DNA from: JAEUSI01 sp036782915
GTDB taxonomy: Bacteria; Bacteroidota; Ignavibacteria; Tepidaquicellales; Tepidaquicellaceae
DNA length: 20,582 nt
NCBI GenBank assembly: GCA_036782915.1
Contig: DAIPYE010000040.1
Coordinates: forward strand, 1 to 20,582
Direction: 5' to 3'
The translations under genes and the position numbers were made by a program. The notes below the pieces were generated by a model. The model searched no databases and had not been told where the DNA came from. It was given only the letters and a program-made list of their open reading frames with translations. Below, piece by piece: positions 1 to 7,720 of this stretch. Numbering within the stretch: position 1 is the stretch's first letter; each line of letters begins with the position of its first letter.

Positions 1-1
1 T

Positions 2-580
2 TATTACAAGCGCAATCCTACAGGGTCACAAATCCCGTCTGCTTTAAATCTCACAGCATTTATAGAAGGATTTTATAATCCGGCATCAAATAACATGATT
101 TCTGACACTACTTATTTATATTTAAGAAATAATTCATTTCCTTACAACATAACAGATTCTTCGAAAGGAATACTAAATTCATCAGGAACAGGAGTTTTTA
201 ATTTTTTAAATGCGGTTAATTCGGTCAATTACTATCTGGTTATCAAACACAGAAATTCTATAGAGATCTGGAGTAAGAACTTTGTATCATTTACATCAGG
301 AACGCTGACTTATGATTTCTCAAATTCTGCGAGCAAAGCATTTGGTGACAATCAAAAGAATGTGGATTCAACACCTTTACGTTTTGCAATTTACAGCGGT
401 GATGTAAATCAGGACGGAACAATAGATGCTGGAGATTTAAGTGCGATTGAAAATGATGCCGGAATATCAATATTCGGATATGTGTCGACTGACATTACCG
501 GAGATGATGCTGTAGATGCATCTGATATTTCTTTGGTTGAAAATAATGCGTTGCTGGGAGTGAATCTTATGGCTCCATGA
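2..580 (+). CDS. Secreted protein, 3' end only, with dockerin-like C-terminal module
   Basis: The frame is open to the left edge, so this is the last 192 codons of a longer gene; the first ATG inside the window (95) is internal. Just inside the edge it reads ALNLTAFIEGFYN, nearly identical to the module border in the FG-GAP protein at 13714-17544. A beta-rich half follows, with YLYLRNNSFPYN and YYLVIKHRNSIEIWS, and then two calcium-loop-like segments, DVNQDGTIDAGDLS and DITGDDAVDASDIS, each followed by an acidic-Asn helix (IENDA, VENNA). The protein ends LMAP. Dockerin type I domains have paired loops of this kind; no cohesin is visible here, so binding to a cohesin is not implied. The upstream domains are unknown. 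Being the end of an exported surface protein is inferred from its three relatives in this window, two of which have clear signal peptides. Confidence 0.85.
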   Translation, partial: YYKRNPTGSQIPSALNLTAFIEGFYNPASNNMISDTTYLYLRNNSFPYNITDSSKGILNSSGTGVFNFLNAVNSVNYYLVIKHRNSIEIWSKNFVSFTSGTLTYDFSNSASKAFGDNQKNVDSTPLRFAIYSGDVNQDGTIDAGDLSAIENDAGISIFGYVSTDITGDDAVDASDISLVENNALLGVNLMAP

Positions 581-753
581 TTTGATTTGGGATTTGGAAT
601 TTAGGATTTGGGATTTAAATGATTTTAGATATTAGATTTATGATTTTAGATTTTAGATTTATGATATTAGATTTATGATAATTAGATTTATGATATTAGA
701 TTTTAGATATTAGATTTATGATTTTAGATATTAGATTTATAATTTTAGATTTG
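581..753. repeat. Degenerate G/T-rich tandem repeat directly after the stop codon
   Basis: Right after the TGA, the units GATTTGGGATTTGG and GATTTAGGATTTGG appear, then drift into about ten copies of a TTAGATTTATGATATTAGA-like unit. The 581-983 interval holds only this repeat, a terminator and a promoter. The same kind of sequence follows the stop of the minus-strand gene at 3634 and lies inside the coding sequence at 20333-20421. Slippage expansion of a short seed is the simplest explanation. Confidence 0.85.
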
Positions 754-796
754 AAGGTTGCAATAATATTTGGAATTTAAAAATTTGTAATTGAAT

Positions 797-829
797 AAAA
801 GCCGTTTGATAATACTGACGGCTTTTTTT
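797..829 (+). terminator. Rho-independent terminator
   Basis: AAAAGCCGT (797-805) pairs with ACGGCTTTT (818-826) around a 12-base loop and is followed by a T run. It lies about 215 bases after the stop at 580 and is separated from it by the repeat tract, so it probably ends that transcript. Its stem resembles that of the terminator at 3502-3533. Confidence 0.75.
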
Positions 830-873
830 GTCTATTAATACAAGATGAAAATGGATATTTTCAAAAGCGCGAC

Positions 874-904
874 TTTGGAAGGAAAATAATAGTGGGTATT
901 TTTG
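874..904 (+). promoter_or_regulatory. Bacteroidota-type promoter for the Asp-box gene
   Basis: TTTG at 874-877 is followed by 19 bases and TATTTTTG at 897-904. This fits the TTTG / TAnnTTTG consensus of the primary sigma factor in Bacteroidota. Transcription would start near 911, leaving a leader of about 73 bases before the ATG at 984. Confidence 0.55.
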
Positions 905-983
905 GTAATTGCTTTCTTTGCTATTAATTAAAGGAGTATATATCTTAAGCAAATTATCTCAAAACTTAAATATTATCAGTTTT

Positions 984-3476
984 ATGAAAAAAATACTATT
1001 TCTTACAATTTTTATAGCAAGTACGTTCTATTCAAATTTATTTTCACAGCAGAATACTAACGGCTGGTACTGGTTAAATGGAAAACCTAATGGCAATAAT
1101 CTAAACTGGGCTTATATTACCGGAACCGGAACTCAATTTGCTATAGGAAACAAAGGTACTTTTGCAGCTTCAATTGATGGTGGTTCAAACTGGTCGATTA
1201 ACAGCCAGGTCGGATTGTCTGATTTTGCGCTTTCATATAAAGATTTAAGAACCGGGTATTTTCTGGATGAAAATACCGGCTTTGCTGCCGGAGGTACAAT
1301 AGTAAATTCAATCGCCGGTGTTGTTTCGAAAACAATTGACGGAGGAAATACATGGACAAATTATCAATATAACGATACCAGCGGATCTGTAAATGGTATG
1401 TATTTTATAAATGCAAATACGGGATATATTTGCGGCGGCACAAGAGTAAGAGTTCATAAAACTATTGACGGGGGATTAACCTGGACTGATATTTCAAACG
1501 GACTTTCTTCAACAAATACATACAGTGCAATTTATGCGATCGACGAAAATAATATTTACATGGCTTTCACAACCAGAAGGCTTTATTACACATCAAACGG
1601 CGGAACAAGCTGGTCTCTGATTACACTTCCCGGTACAACCGGAGGAACTACAATGGCAGATGTTTATTTCAAAGATGTCAATACCGGTTATGCCTGCGGA
1701 AGTCCGAATTATTTTGCATATACAACCAATGCAGGTGTGAACTGGACTCAAAACAATCCATCAACTCCTTTGACAGCTGCACTTAAAGACATTACTTATG
1801 ACGGAAGTACTTTATACATGATCGGAACTACCAGACCTTATATTTATACATCTGCAAATGACGGAGCGAATTGGGACTCTGTAAGATTTTATGACTCTTT
1901 GAATATCAACGAGCCGTTAGGAGTTTCGGTCAATAATGTTGCAGTCAGAGGAAGCAATATTGTAATTGTTGGTGCCAATGGTTATATCACCGAAAGTGTC
2001 AATGGTGGAAGTAACTGGACAAACAAAAATTATTCAGTAAATTCAGGCAGTAACTTTTATAACAGTATTACCATGAAATCAACGAATGATATGTGGCTAA
2101 GCTCGACTGGTGGTGTTGGATCATTGCTTCACACAACCAATGCCGGTGCAAACTGGACAACTATTCCTTCTGCCCATTCTGTTGCAATTTTTCAACTGGA
2201 TTTTCCAACTACTGATACAGCATACTCTTGCGCAGGAAATATTGCAGGCAGTATAGGACAGGTAGCAAAGTCATCTAACGGCGGATTTAACTGGGTTTTA
2301 CTTCCGAATCCGGCAGTTAACCATACATTCCTGACTCTTGATTTCCTTAATGGAAGCACAGGTTATGTAGGCGGGGGCGGTTCGGGATTACCTGCAAATG
2401 TTTACAAAACAGTTGACGGAGGAGCTACATGGGTTTCTAAACCTCTTGGTTCATCCGGGTCTGTGTTAAGTGTTCAGATGCTTAGTATTGATTCAGGCTA
2501 TGCATTGATTTCATCCCGGTTGTATTTTACCTCAAATGGCGGAACCAACTGGAGCTCACCTGTTCCTCCATCAGGAGTATTTACCAATATGTATGTATTG
2601 AATAGTGATGTTGTCTTCATAAACGGTACTACGTCTTTATCTTCAGGTAATGCATTGATTTACAAATCAACAAACGGCGGAAGCAACTGGATAAATGTTA
2701 CAGGCGATTTCCCTGATTCACTAACGGTTAACAGAACAAGATGGCTAAATCTTAATGACGGAGTAGCCGGATGTACTGGAGGACTTGTTGCAAAAACATC
2801 CAACGGAGGATTGAACTGGTCAGTTTCAAATCCCGGATTTTCCAATATATCTGACGTAAATTTCCCGGAAAAGAATTTGTGGTATAGCGTCAGCAATACC
2901 GGAACTTCATATCCAATCGGACAGAAGACCGATAATATTTCAAGCATTACAGTAAATCTTAATGTTGGAATAGAAGGATTCTGGAATGGTATTTCACAGA
3001 TTGCCGATACTGTAACTGCGGAGCTGAGATCTTCAGTTTCACCGTTTGGTTTGGTAGCATCATCAAGTACATTATTGACTCCAAATGCAAGTTTCGGAAC
3101 ATTCGAATTCTCTTCAGTTCCGGCAGAATCTTATTACATTGTTGTTAAACACAGAAATTCGATTGAAACATGGAGCGCTTCTCCAATCAGTATGACTTTG
3201 GGAGGAAATTACAATTATGATTTCACTACTTCTGCTTCAATGACCTTTGGAGGTAATACTGTGCTTAAACTGGGAAGGTATTGTAATTACAGCGGAGATG
3301 TAAATCAGGATGGAACAATAGATTCAGATGATAAAAGTGAAATTGAAAATGATGCTGTTAACTCTGTTTTCGGATATGTGCCGACAGATATAACAGGTGA
3401 TGATGCAGTAGATGCGTCTGATATTTCCCTGGTTGAAAATAATGCAACGCTTGGTGTATCTGTTATTGCTCCTTAA
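984..3476 (+). CDS. Secreted Asp-box (YCF48/BNR-like) beta-propeller protein with dockerin-like C-terminus
   Basis: The protein has 830 residues. The start at 984 is preferred over an ATG at 909 because it gives a clean signal peptide (MKKILFLTIFIASTFYS, cut near FSQ) and lies after the predicted promoter. Residues about 60-615 carry 13 Asp-box motifs such as TIDGGNTWT, TSNGGTSWS and TTNAGVNWT, the hallmark of YCF48-like and BNR/sialidase-type propeller blades. No catalytic sialidase residues can be picked out, so it is more likely a structural or binding propeller. Residues about 657-830 are the module shared with three other genes here: IEGFWNG, TAELRSSVSPF, YYIVVKHRNSIETWS, then loops DVNQDGTIDSDDKS and DITGDDAVDASDIS, ending VIAP. 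There is no T9SS-type C-terminal signal. The gene has its own promoter and terminator and converges with the next gene. Its substrate or ligand is unknown. Confidence 0.88.
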   Translation: MKKILFLTIFIASTFYSNLFSQQNTNGWYWLNGKPNGNNLNWAYITGTGTQFAIGNKGTFAASIDGGSNWSINSQVGLSDFALSYKDLRTGYFLDENTGFAAGGTIVNSIAGVVSKTIDGGNTWTNYQYNDTSGSVNGMYFINANTGYICGGTRVRVHKTIDGGLTWTDISNGLSSTNTYSAIYAIDENNIYMAFTTRRLYYTSNGGTSWSLITLPGTTGGTTMADVYFKDVNTGYACGSPNYFAYTTNAGVNWTQNNPSTPLTAALKDITYDGSTLYMIGTTRPYIYTSANDGANWDSVRFYDSLNINEPLGVSVNNVAVRGSNIVIVGANGYITESVNGGSNWTNKNYSVNSGSNFYNSITMKSTNDMWLSSTGGVGSLLHTTNAGANWTTIPSAHSVAIFQLDFPTTDTAYSCAGNIAGSIGQVAKSSNGGFNWVLLPNPAVNHTFLTLDFLNGSTGYVGGGGSGLPANVYKTVDGGATWVSKPLGSSGSVLSVQMLSIDSGYALISSRLYFTSNGGTNWSSPVPPSGVFTNMYVLNSDVVFINGTTSLSSGNALIYKSTNGGSNWINVTGDFPDSLTVNRTRWLNLNDGVAGCTGGLVAKTSNGGLNWSVSNPGFSNISDVNFPEKNLWYSVSNTGTSYPIGQKTDNISSITVNLNVGIEGFWNGISQIADTVTAELRSSVSPFGLVASSSTLLTPNASFGTFEFSSVPAESYYIVVKHRNSIETWSASPISMTLGGNYNYDFTTSASMTFGGNTVLKLGRYCNYSGDVNQDGTIDSDDKSEIENDAVNSVFGYVPTDITGDDAVDASDISLVENNATLGVSVIAP

Positions 3477-3501
3477 AAATGTTAAAATAATGTTAATAAA
3501 C

Positions 3502-3537
3502 AAAAAGCTGTTTGAGAAATCAAACGGCTTTTTTTAT
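3502..3537. terminator. Bidirectional terminator between convergent genes
   Basis: AAAAAGCTGTTTGA (3502-3515) pairs with TCAAACGGCTTTTT (3520-3533), with one G-U pair and a GAAA loop. T runs flank it on both strands. It lies 26 bases after the plus-strand stop and about 100 bases after the minus-strand stop, and can serve both genes. Confidence 0.85.
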
Positions 3538-3584
3538 TATTTATTAGAAACGAAATTTTTAGGTTTGGCAGGCTCAGTGTTCAT

Positions 3585-3633
3585 GAATTAAGAATTAAGA
3601 ATATCTCAAATCCAAAATTCAAAATCCTCAATC
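3585..3633. repeat. Short repeat tract abutting the stop of the minus-strand gene
   Basis: The plus strand reads AATTAAGAATTAAGAAT and then CAAATCCAAAATTCAAAATCC. On the minus strand this is a GATTTTG/GATTTGAG tract starting right after the TAA stop. It has the same composition and orientation relative to the gene as the tract at 581-620. Confidence 0.65.
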
Positions 3634-5142
3634 TTAGGGAGTTGCAACAATAACTCCAAGCGCAGAATTGTTTTCTACACTGCTGACATCACTTCCATCT
3701 ACAAAATCATCACCGGTAATATCACTGCTTACATATCCGCTTAATGAATTTGCAGCATCATTCTCTATTTCACTTACATCTGATGCATCAATGATGTCAT
3801 CCTGATTTGTGTCACCGCTGTATGCACAATACTTCGAACCTTTTAATATCAGATTGCTGCCATAAGCTCTGTTAATATTCTGTGTGAAATCATAATTGTA
3901 ATAAGATCCGAACAATAAATTCTCTCCACCAGATCTGCTCCATGTTTCAATTGTATTTCTGTGAATGACCTGAAGGTAATATCTGCCTGATTGCATTGTG
4001 TAAAATTTAAATACACCTTTCAAAGTTGAAGAATCTATTACTCCTTTTGAGAAATCAATAATATTGTAAGGAGAAACAGTTTGTCTGAGATATACTGATA
4101 CTGAATCCGTTTTACTCATATTGTTCGAAGGAATGTTCAGCATTGCCTGCATAGCAAATGTCAGATTTATATTAAGATTTTTCAGAAACCATGGTTTCGT
4201 CGTTGCATCAGCAGAAAAGAAATTAAATAATCTAAGCGCCACTTTCTTAAAGCCGGAAGTATCGGGATGTGTGCGATCACTTGAAACAAAATCCGAACAA
4301 ATCCAGTTAAGTCCGTCAATGCGATGGTTAACACCGTCAGCCCATACATAAGGTCCCCATGCAATCCAAGGTGAATTCGGGCTTGCTCCTTTGTAATCAA
4401 TTGAGAGATCACCGTTGATCTGATCTTCAATAAGCCATTTAACAGTCCAGCCGTTATAATAGGCAAATGGTTCCGGATTAGTTGGTGTCGTAGCATAACC
4501 CGCATAGATCCTGCTTGTGCAATAACAGAGTTTTACATTCTGATAATTAGTTTTCAGAATATTCATTACAGTTTTATATTTTGCTTTCAGACCGTTTGAA
4601 TAAGATACAAAATTAGTATCAGTAGGTCCTGCTTCTGCTTCTTTGTACCAGACTGCCTGAACCTGTTTCGGAGTTACACCTTTTATTGCAAGTCTTTGAA
4701 CCAATACTATCCAGAACGAATCCAGGGGATTCACAAGATCATTTATATCTTTACCGCCCTGTGCTCCGTTTACAATCACTAATTTAGGATTTATGTTTGT
4801 TGAAGCTGATACATAATTCATAAAATCCAGAAACTCAATACCGGTGTTTGACATCCCCACTGACATAAGCACGATCTTACCGTTTAAAGGATCATAATTT
4901 CCCGCAGTGTCCAAAGGTACAATATTATTTGCAATATTTTTTCCGTCTGTATTGTGAATGTAAGGTCTGATATTTAATCCTCCCGGATAAAGACCTCCCT
5001 GAAATCCTCTGAAGTAACCGCTTCCAAGATCATTTATCGGAGTAAATCCTACGGTAGAATCTGAACAATCAGAATGACATTCTCTTTGAATTAAAATTAT
5101 AAATATGAAATTCACAAACAGAAAAATTAAATATTTTTTCAT
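3634..5142 (-). CDS. Exported SGNH/GDSL-hydrolase-like protein with dockerin-like C-terminus
   Basis: The protein has 502 residues from the ATG at 5142, which starts a typical signal peptide (MKKYLIFLFVNFIFIILI); an ATG at 5175 would add 11 residues. Residues about 35-320 look like an SGNH-type fold: GKIVLMSVGMSNTG with Ser98 where the GDS(L) nucleophile would be, GAQGG at 126-130, and DRTHPD at 289-294, whose Asp289 and His292 fit the DxxH block. A normal GxND block III is not evident; VWYKEAEAGP occupies that area. Other conserved-looking stretches are GLYPGGLNIRP and PWIAWGPYVWADG. I recognise a widespread bacterial family but cannot name a substrate; an esterase or carbohydrate acetylesterase role is inference. 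Residues about 335-502 are the shared module, with loops DTNQDDIIDASD and DITGDDFVDGSD, ending VATP. The gene converges on the bidirectional terminator at 3502. Confidence 0.8.
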   Translation of the reverse strand: MKKYLIFLFVNFIFIILIQRECHSDCSDSTVGFTPINDLGSGYFRGFQGGLYPGGLNIRPYIHNTDGKNIANNIVPLDTAGNYDPLNGKIVLMSVGMSNTGIEFLDFMNYVSASTNINPKLVIVNGAQGGKDINDLVNPLDSFWIVLVQRLAIKGVTPKQVQAVWYKEAEAGPTDTNFVSYSNGLKAKYKTVMNILKTNYQNVKLCYCTSRIYAGYATTPTNPEPFAYYNGWTVKWLIEDQINGDLSIDYKGASPNSPWIAWGPYVWADGVNHRIDGLNWICSDFVSSDRTHPDTSGFKKVALRLFNFFSADATTKPWFLKNLNINLTFAMQAMLNIPSNNMSKTDSVSVYLRQTVSPYNIIDFSKGVIDSSTLKGVFKFYTMQSGRYYLQVIHRNTIETWSRSGGENLLFGSYYNYDFTQNINRAYGSNLILKGSKYCAYSGDTNQDDIIDASDVSEIENDAANSLSGYVSSDITGDDFVDGSDVSSVENNSALGVIVATP

Positions 5143-5363
5143 AACTGAAAGTAAAGATTTAATCAATGAATTCATTTTAATTAATTAGAATTTAGAAAGT
5201 AATAGAATGTTTATTGAGCAATTACAAACTAATTTTATAAATTTCCAAATACAATAATAATGCATTTATATTTTTATATAAATTAAACAATAAAATTAAA
5301 AACAATTGATTCCTGAGATCACAACTTTTATAGAAAATATGATATATGCAAATGTTTTTAAAC
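5143..5363. other. AT-rich intergenic leader, nothing recognised
   Basis: These bases upstream of the minus-strand hydrolase gene are very AT-rich. They must contain its promoter, but no element stands out clearly enough to call. The remaining intergenic sequence to 5788 holds the promoter array, the T9SS relic and a palindrome, listed separately. Confidence 0.5.
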
Positions 5364-5422
5364 TTTCACAAGAATTTGACAAAACTTTGACAATTGGAAA
5401 TAATTGCAATAGTATATTTGTA
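5364..5422 (+). promoter_or_regulatory. Phased TTTGACA-box promoter, copy 1
   Basis: Three boxes follow at exactly 11 bp: TTTCACAAGAA (5364), TTTGACAAAAC (5375) and TTTGACAATTG (5386). From the last TGACAATT (5388-5395) there are 17 bases to TATATTTG (5413-5420), which fits the TAnnTTTG element. No TTTG lies at the expected 19-base distance, so the last box seems to replace the upstream element, as at activator-dependent promoters. It points right, toward the T9SS relic and the PorV/PorQ-like gene. Confidence 0.65.
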
Positions 5423-5534
5423 TAGAAAATGTTTGACAGAATTGCTGTTAAAATTTCATGTCGTATATTTAAAGAATGAAAAATAATTTTGTAGTTTAAA
5501 ATAATAAAGTATAATAAATATTTTATATTTTTTA

Positions 5535-5676
5535 ACGAGAATTTTAAAATGAGAAACAGAATCCGGGGACTTATCAGGTTAAGTTTGACGGGAGTAATAT
5601 AGCTAGCGGGGTTTATTTCTGTAAATAAGATCCGGTGAAATTTTTTGATGCGAAGAAAATTCTGCTTGTTAAATAG
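5535..5676 (+). pseudogene. Relic of a T9SS cargo gene: decayed type A C-terminal sorting domain
   Basis: From 5548 the plus strand reads NEKQNPGTYQVKFDGS, then NIASGVYFCK up to 5625, where a TAA interrupts. Adding one base near 5625 and removing one in the run at 5638-5645 restores KIRSGEFFDAKKILLVK and a stop at 5674-5676. This matches the usual T9SS type A ending (NPGTYEVKFDGSNLASGVYFYK...KKMLLVK) almost residue for residue. CGAGAA at 5535-5540 may be what is left of the usual GRE. No cargo domain can be read upstream; only an ATG at 5476 giving MKNNFV and a stop is seen. The picture is a promoter plus a sorting tail with the middle deleted. A 128-codon minus-strand frame across this interval is a chance antisense frame. 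Confidence 0.8.
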
Positions 5677-5708
5677 TGACAAATGTCCCTATAGTAATTA
5701 AACAAATT

Positions 5709-5747
5709 CCTGCCTCGCCCGAAATACGAGGCAAACCGAAGGCGGGT
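5709..5747. repeat. Small GC-rich palindromic element
   Basis: TGCCTCG (5711-5717) pairs with CGAGGCA (5727-5733), followed by CCGAAGGCGGG. It is markedly GC-richer than its surroundings and resembles the other extragenic palindromes in this window. There is no T run, so a terminator role is unlikely. Confidence 0.5.
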
Positions 5748-5788
5748 TCAATGTTCAATGCTTTTAATTTTGAAAAGAGGTTATAAGT

Positions 5789-6871
5789 ATGAAAGCGAAA
5801 ATAGTAATGCTAATTTTGATTGTATTTAACTGCACATATAATAAAGGTTTTTCTCAGTCTTATGAAGGCGCATTTTATGAAATGTTTTTTGGAATACAGC
5901 CGAGCGCAAGAGCAGAAGCTATGGGAAGAAGCATTGTATCAATCCCGGGTGATGCAAACTCCTACTACTACAATCCTGCCGGATCAGCTGCTTTGAATGG
6001 AATGAATATTAACGGAAGCGGAACTGAACAGGCTCAATACAATCTTTATTCCAAAGCAACAACTGCTTTCGGAGGCGCATCCTGGAAATTTGGAAAAACT
6101 GTTACATTAGGACTCAGCTTTGACATATTTAATACAGGAGAATATGATTTGTCTTATATAGCAAATTCCGGTGATACAGTATCGGGGAAGTTTAACACAC
6201 AGGTTCAAAATTACAGACTGACGGTAGCTTCTGAAGTTTACAAGAATTTATTTGCAGGATTAAATCTTAATATTTTTGTCCCGGATAAAAATTTTGGATA
6301 TTTACCATTTGAAAATGGAAATGAGAATGATCCGGTCATGTATTTTGATCTGGGATTATTAAAGTCATATAATTTCGGTTCGAAAGATAAGATGCAAGAT
6401 CTGAACTTCGGGGCAAGTGTGATAAATCTGAATTCTGCAGGTTACTATTATTCAGACGGAGTTAACAAAGGAAAGCTTCCCCTGATTTTCAGAATAGGAT
6501 CTTCTTATAATATTCTGCTTAATAAGACTTTCAATTTTCTTTTTAATACTGAATACGAAGATGTTATTAATTCAAAGTATTATGAGGGAATACATACGGG
6601 ATTTGAGTTCAGTTTACGACCGTTTCTGTATCTCAGAGCAGGATATTTTTTACAGGATGTTCCCGGAACCGGAATGTCCGGTCATTTTACTTACGGGGCT
6701 GGAATTAATCCTCTTTTCCTGGGGTACTTAGCAGGTATGGAAAGCGGACATAAGATCAAGTTTCAGTTAATATTTGACTATTCACGTGTGACTCTGACTT
6801 CAATTTTAAAAGATAAACAGGATAACGACAAATTTAATTTATTCTCACTTACTTTAATCAGGTGGTTTTAA
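5789..6871 (+). CDS. PorV/PorQ-like outer-membrane beta-barrel protein
   Basis: The protein has 360 residues with a signal peptide (MKAKIVMLILIVFNCTY, cut near GFSQ) and a ribosome site AAGAGG ending nine bases before the ATG. Right after the signal comes FGIQPSARAEAMGRS, then GDANSYYYNPAGSAAL, the N-terminal signature of the PorV/PorQ family (FadL-like barrels of T9SS organisms). The rest alternates short aromatic strands and turns, and the last residues LTLIRWF give the aromatic end typical of outer-membrane barrels. PorV shuttles T9SS cargo after translocation and PorQ is a related component; many paralogues have no assigned role, and I cannot tell which this is. It lies just after a decayed T9SS cargo gene and may share the phased promoter at 5364-5422. 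It stands alone, with about 210 bases before the next gene. Confidence 0.78.
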   Translation: MKAKIVMLILIVFNCTYNKGFSQSYEGAFYEMFFGIQPSARAEAMGRSIVSIPGDANSYYYNPAGSAALNGMNINGSGTEQAQYNLYSKATTAFGGASWKFGKTVTLGLSFDIFNTGEYDLSYIANSGDTVSGKFNTQVQNYRLTVASEVYKNLFAGLNLNIFVPDKNFGYLPFENGNENDPVMYFDLGLLKSYNFGSKDKMQDLNFGASVINLNSAGYYYSDGVNKGKLPLIFRIGSSYNILLNKTFNFLFNTEYEDVINSKYYEGIHTGFEFSLRPFLYLRAGYFLQDVPGTGMSGHFTYGAGINPLFLGYLAGMESGHKIKFQLIFDYSRVTLTSILKDKQDNDKFNLFSLTLIRWF

Positions 6872-6965
6872 AATAAAAAGTTAAGATCAGACAATGTAAA
6901 TTTCCCATTAGCAGCTTACATTTAATATAAAATAATAACTGAATTAAAAACGAATGCGTAACAGT

Positions 6966-7057
6966 TTTCAAATTAGTTTGACGTTTGCTTGAAGTTTGGT
7001 CGACTTTTTTTTGACAAAGTTATGACAATTCACAATATCAGTCATGTTAATTTTGTA
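6966..7057 (+). promoter_or_regulatory. Phased TTTGACA-box promoter, copy 2 (longest array)
   Basis: Six 11-bp units run without a gap from 6966 to 7031: TTTCAAATTAG, TTTGACGTTTG, CTTGAAGTTTG, GTCGACTTTTT, TTTGACAAAGT, TATGACAATTC. After TGACAATT (7023-7030) there are 17 bases and then TAATTTTG (7048-7055). Transcription should start near 7062, only about 20 bases before the ATG at 7082. The middle boxes are degenerate but stay in phase. Confidence 0.7.
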
Positions 7058-7081
7058 CAGAAAAAAAATAAATTTTTTATT

Positions 7082-7720
7082 ATGAAAATAATAATTTCCA
7101 TTTTGATAATAGTTCTGATAACTAATTTCCACTTAATTTCAGTGGCGTTTTCACAGACAGATTCCGGAAAAACTTTTTATACTAAAAAGTTTTCAATTTC
7201 CTATTCAGGATTTTACAATATGTATTTAAAAGAATCGAAGGACATTTTGAGATTTCCTGAAATAAAAACGATAGATAATATAAACAAATTCAGATTCTAT
7301 GAAGACAGTTTAATAAAGATTTCAAATACAGAAAATCTAAAAGTTCATCTGAAATTAAGTGATATTCAGGAAGTGAGTTTTGTAAAAGGAAAAAGTACCG
7401 GCAAAGGAATCTGGATAGGAGCGTTGGCTGGAACAGTAATAGGATTTGTAGCAGGAATGGCAATTGGAGATGACGGAGGTATGATATCCAGCTCAGAAGT
7501 AAATGCATTGGCCGGCGCAATTATATTTGCACCAATTTGTGCATTGATTGGCGGGATAATAGGAGGAAATGCAAACTCATACAATAATTATGATTTTACA
7601 GATATTAAGCTTAACAAAAAGGAAGAACTGATAAAAATCCTGAATTTAAATCATTCAATAAAAAAATCAAATGATCTTGAAAACAAAAATTTACTTATTG
7701 ATAATAGTTCTGATAAGTAA
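7082..7720 (+). CDS. Exported glycine-zipper protein, unknown function
   Basis: The protein has 212 residues. An in-frame ATG at 6989 lies inside the promoter array, so 7082 is the start; it gives a signal peptide (MKIIISILIIVLITNFHLIS, cut after AFSQ). Residues about 65-95 read as a small strand-rich unit ending LSDIQEVSFVKGKSTGKG. This is followed by two Gly/Ala-rich hydrophobic hairpins (IWIGALAGTVIGFVAGMAIG and ALAGAIIFAPICALIGGIIGG), a glycine-zipper pattern found in envelope proteins. The same layout (short strand unit, a DI..V/I motif, then hydrophobic hairpin) occurs in the lipoprotein at 10836. The last 14 codons (LENKNLLIDNSSDK) overlap, out of frame, the remains of a second copy of this gene's own start, so the native C-terminus may be lost. 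Role unknown; envelope location is likely. Confidence 0.72.
   Translation: MKIIISILIIVLITNFHLISVAFSQTDSGKTFYTKKFSISYSGFYNMYLKESKDILRFPEIKTIDNINKFRFYEDSLIKISNTENLKVHLKLSDIQEVSFVKGKSTGKGIWIGALAGTVIGFVAGMAIGDDGGMISSSEVNALAGAIIFAPICALIGGIIGGNANSYNNYDFTDIKLNKKEELIKILNLNHSIKKSNDLENKNLLIDNSSDK

Noticed and set aside
581..753. Possible small RNA or origin-type iteron array
   Set aside because: The units are degenerate and vary in length; no DnaA boxes or replication gene are nearby, so slippage-type repeat is the better reading.
909..983. An earlier ATG (909) for the Asp-box gene
   Set aside because: It would lie almost on the predicted transcription start and place 25 residues before a perfect signal peptide.
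4121..4351. Open frames overlapping the SGNH-like gene (also 4182-4505 on the minus strand)
   Set aside because: They lie wholly within a well-supported gene with recognisable motifs.
5296..5682. A 128-codon minus-strand open frame
   Set aside because: It runs antisense to the T9SS sorting-tail relic and to the first phased promoter, has no recognisable feature and reflects AT-rich sequence.
6989..7081. An earlier ATG (6989) for the glycine-zipper gene
   Set aside because: It lies inside the 11-bp box array and before the TAnnTTTG element, so it would not be in the transcript.
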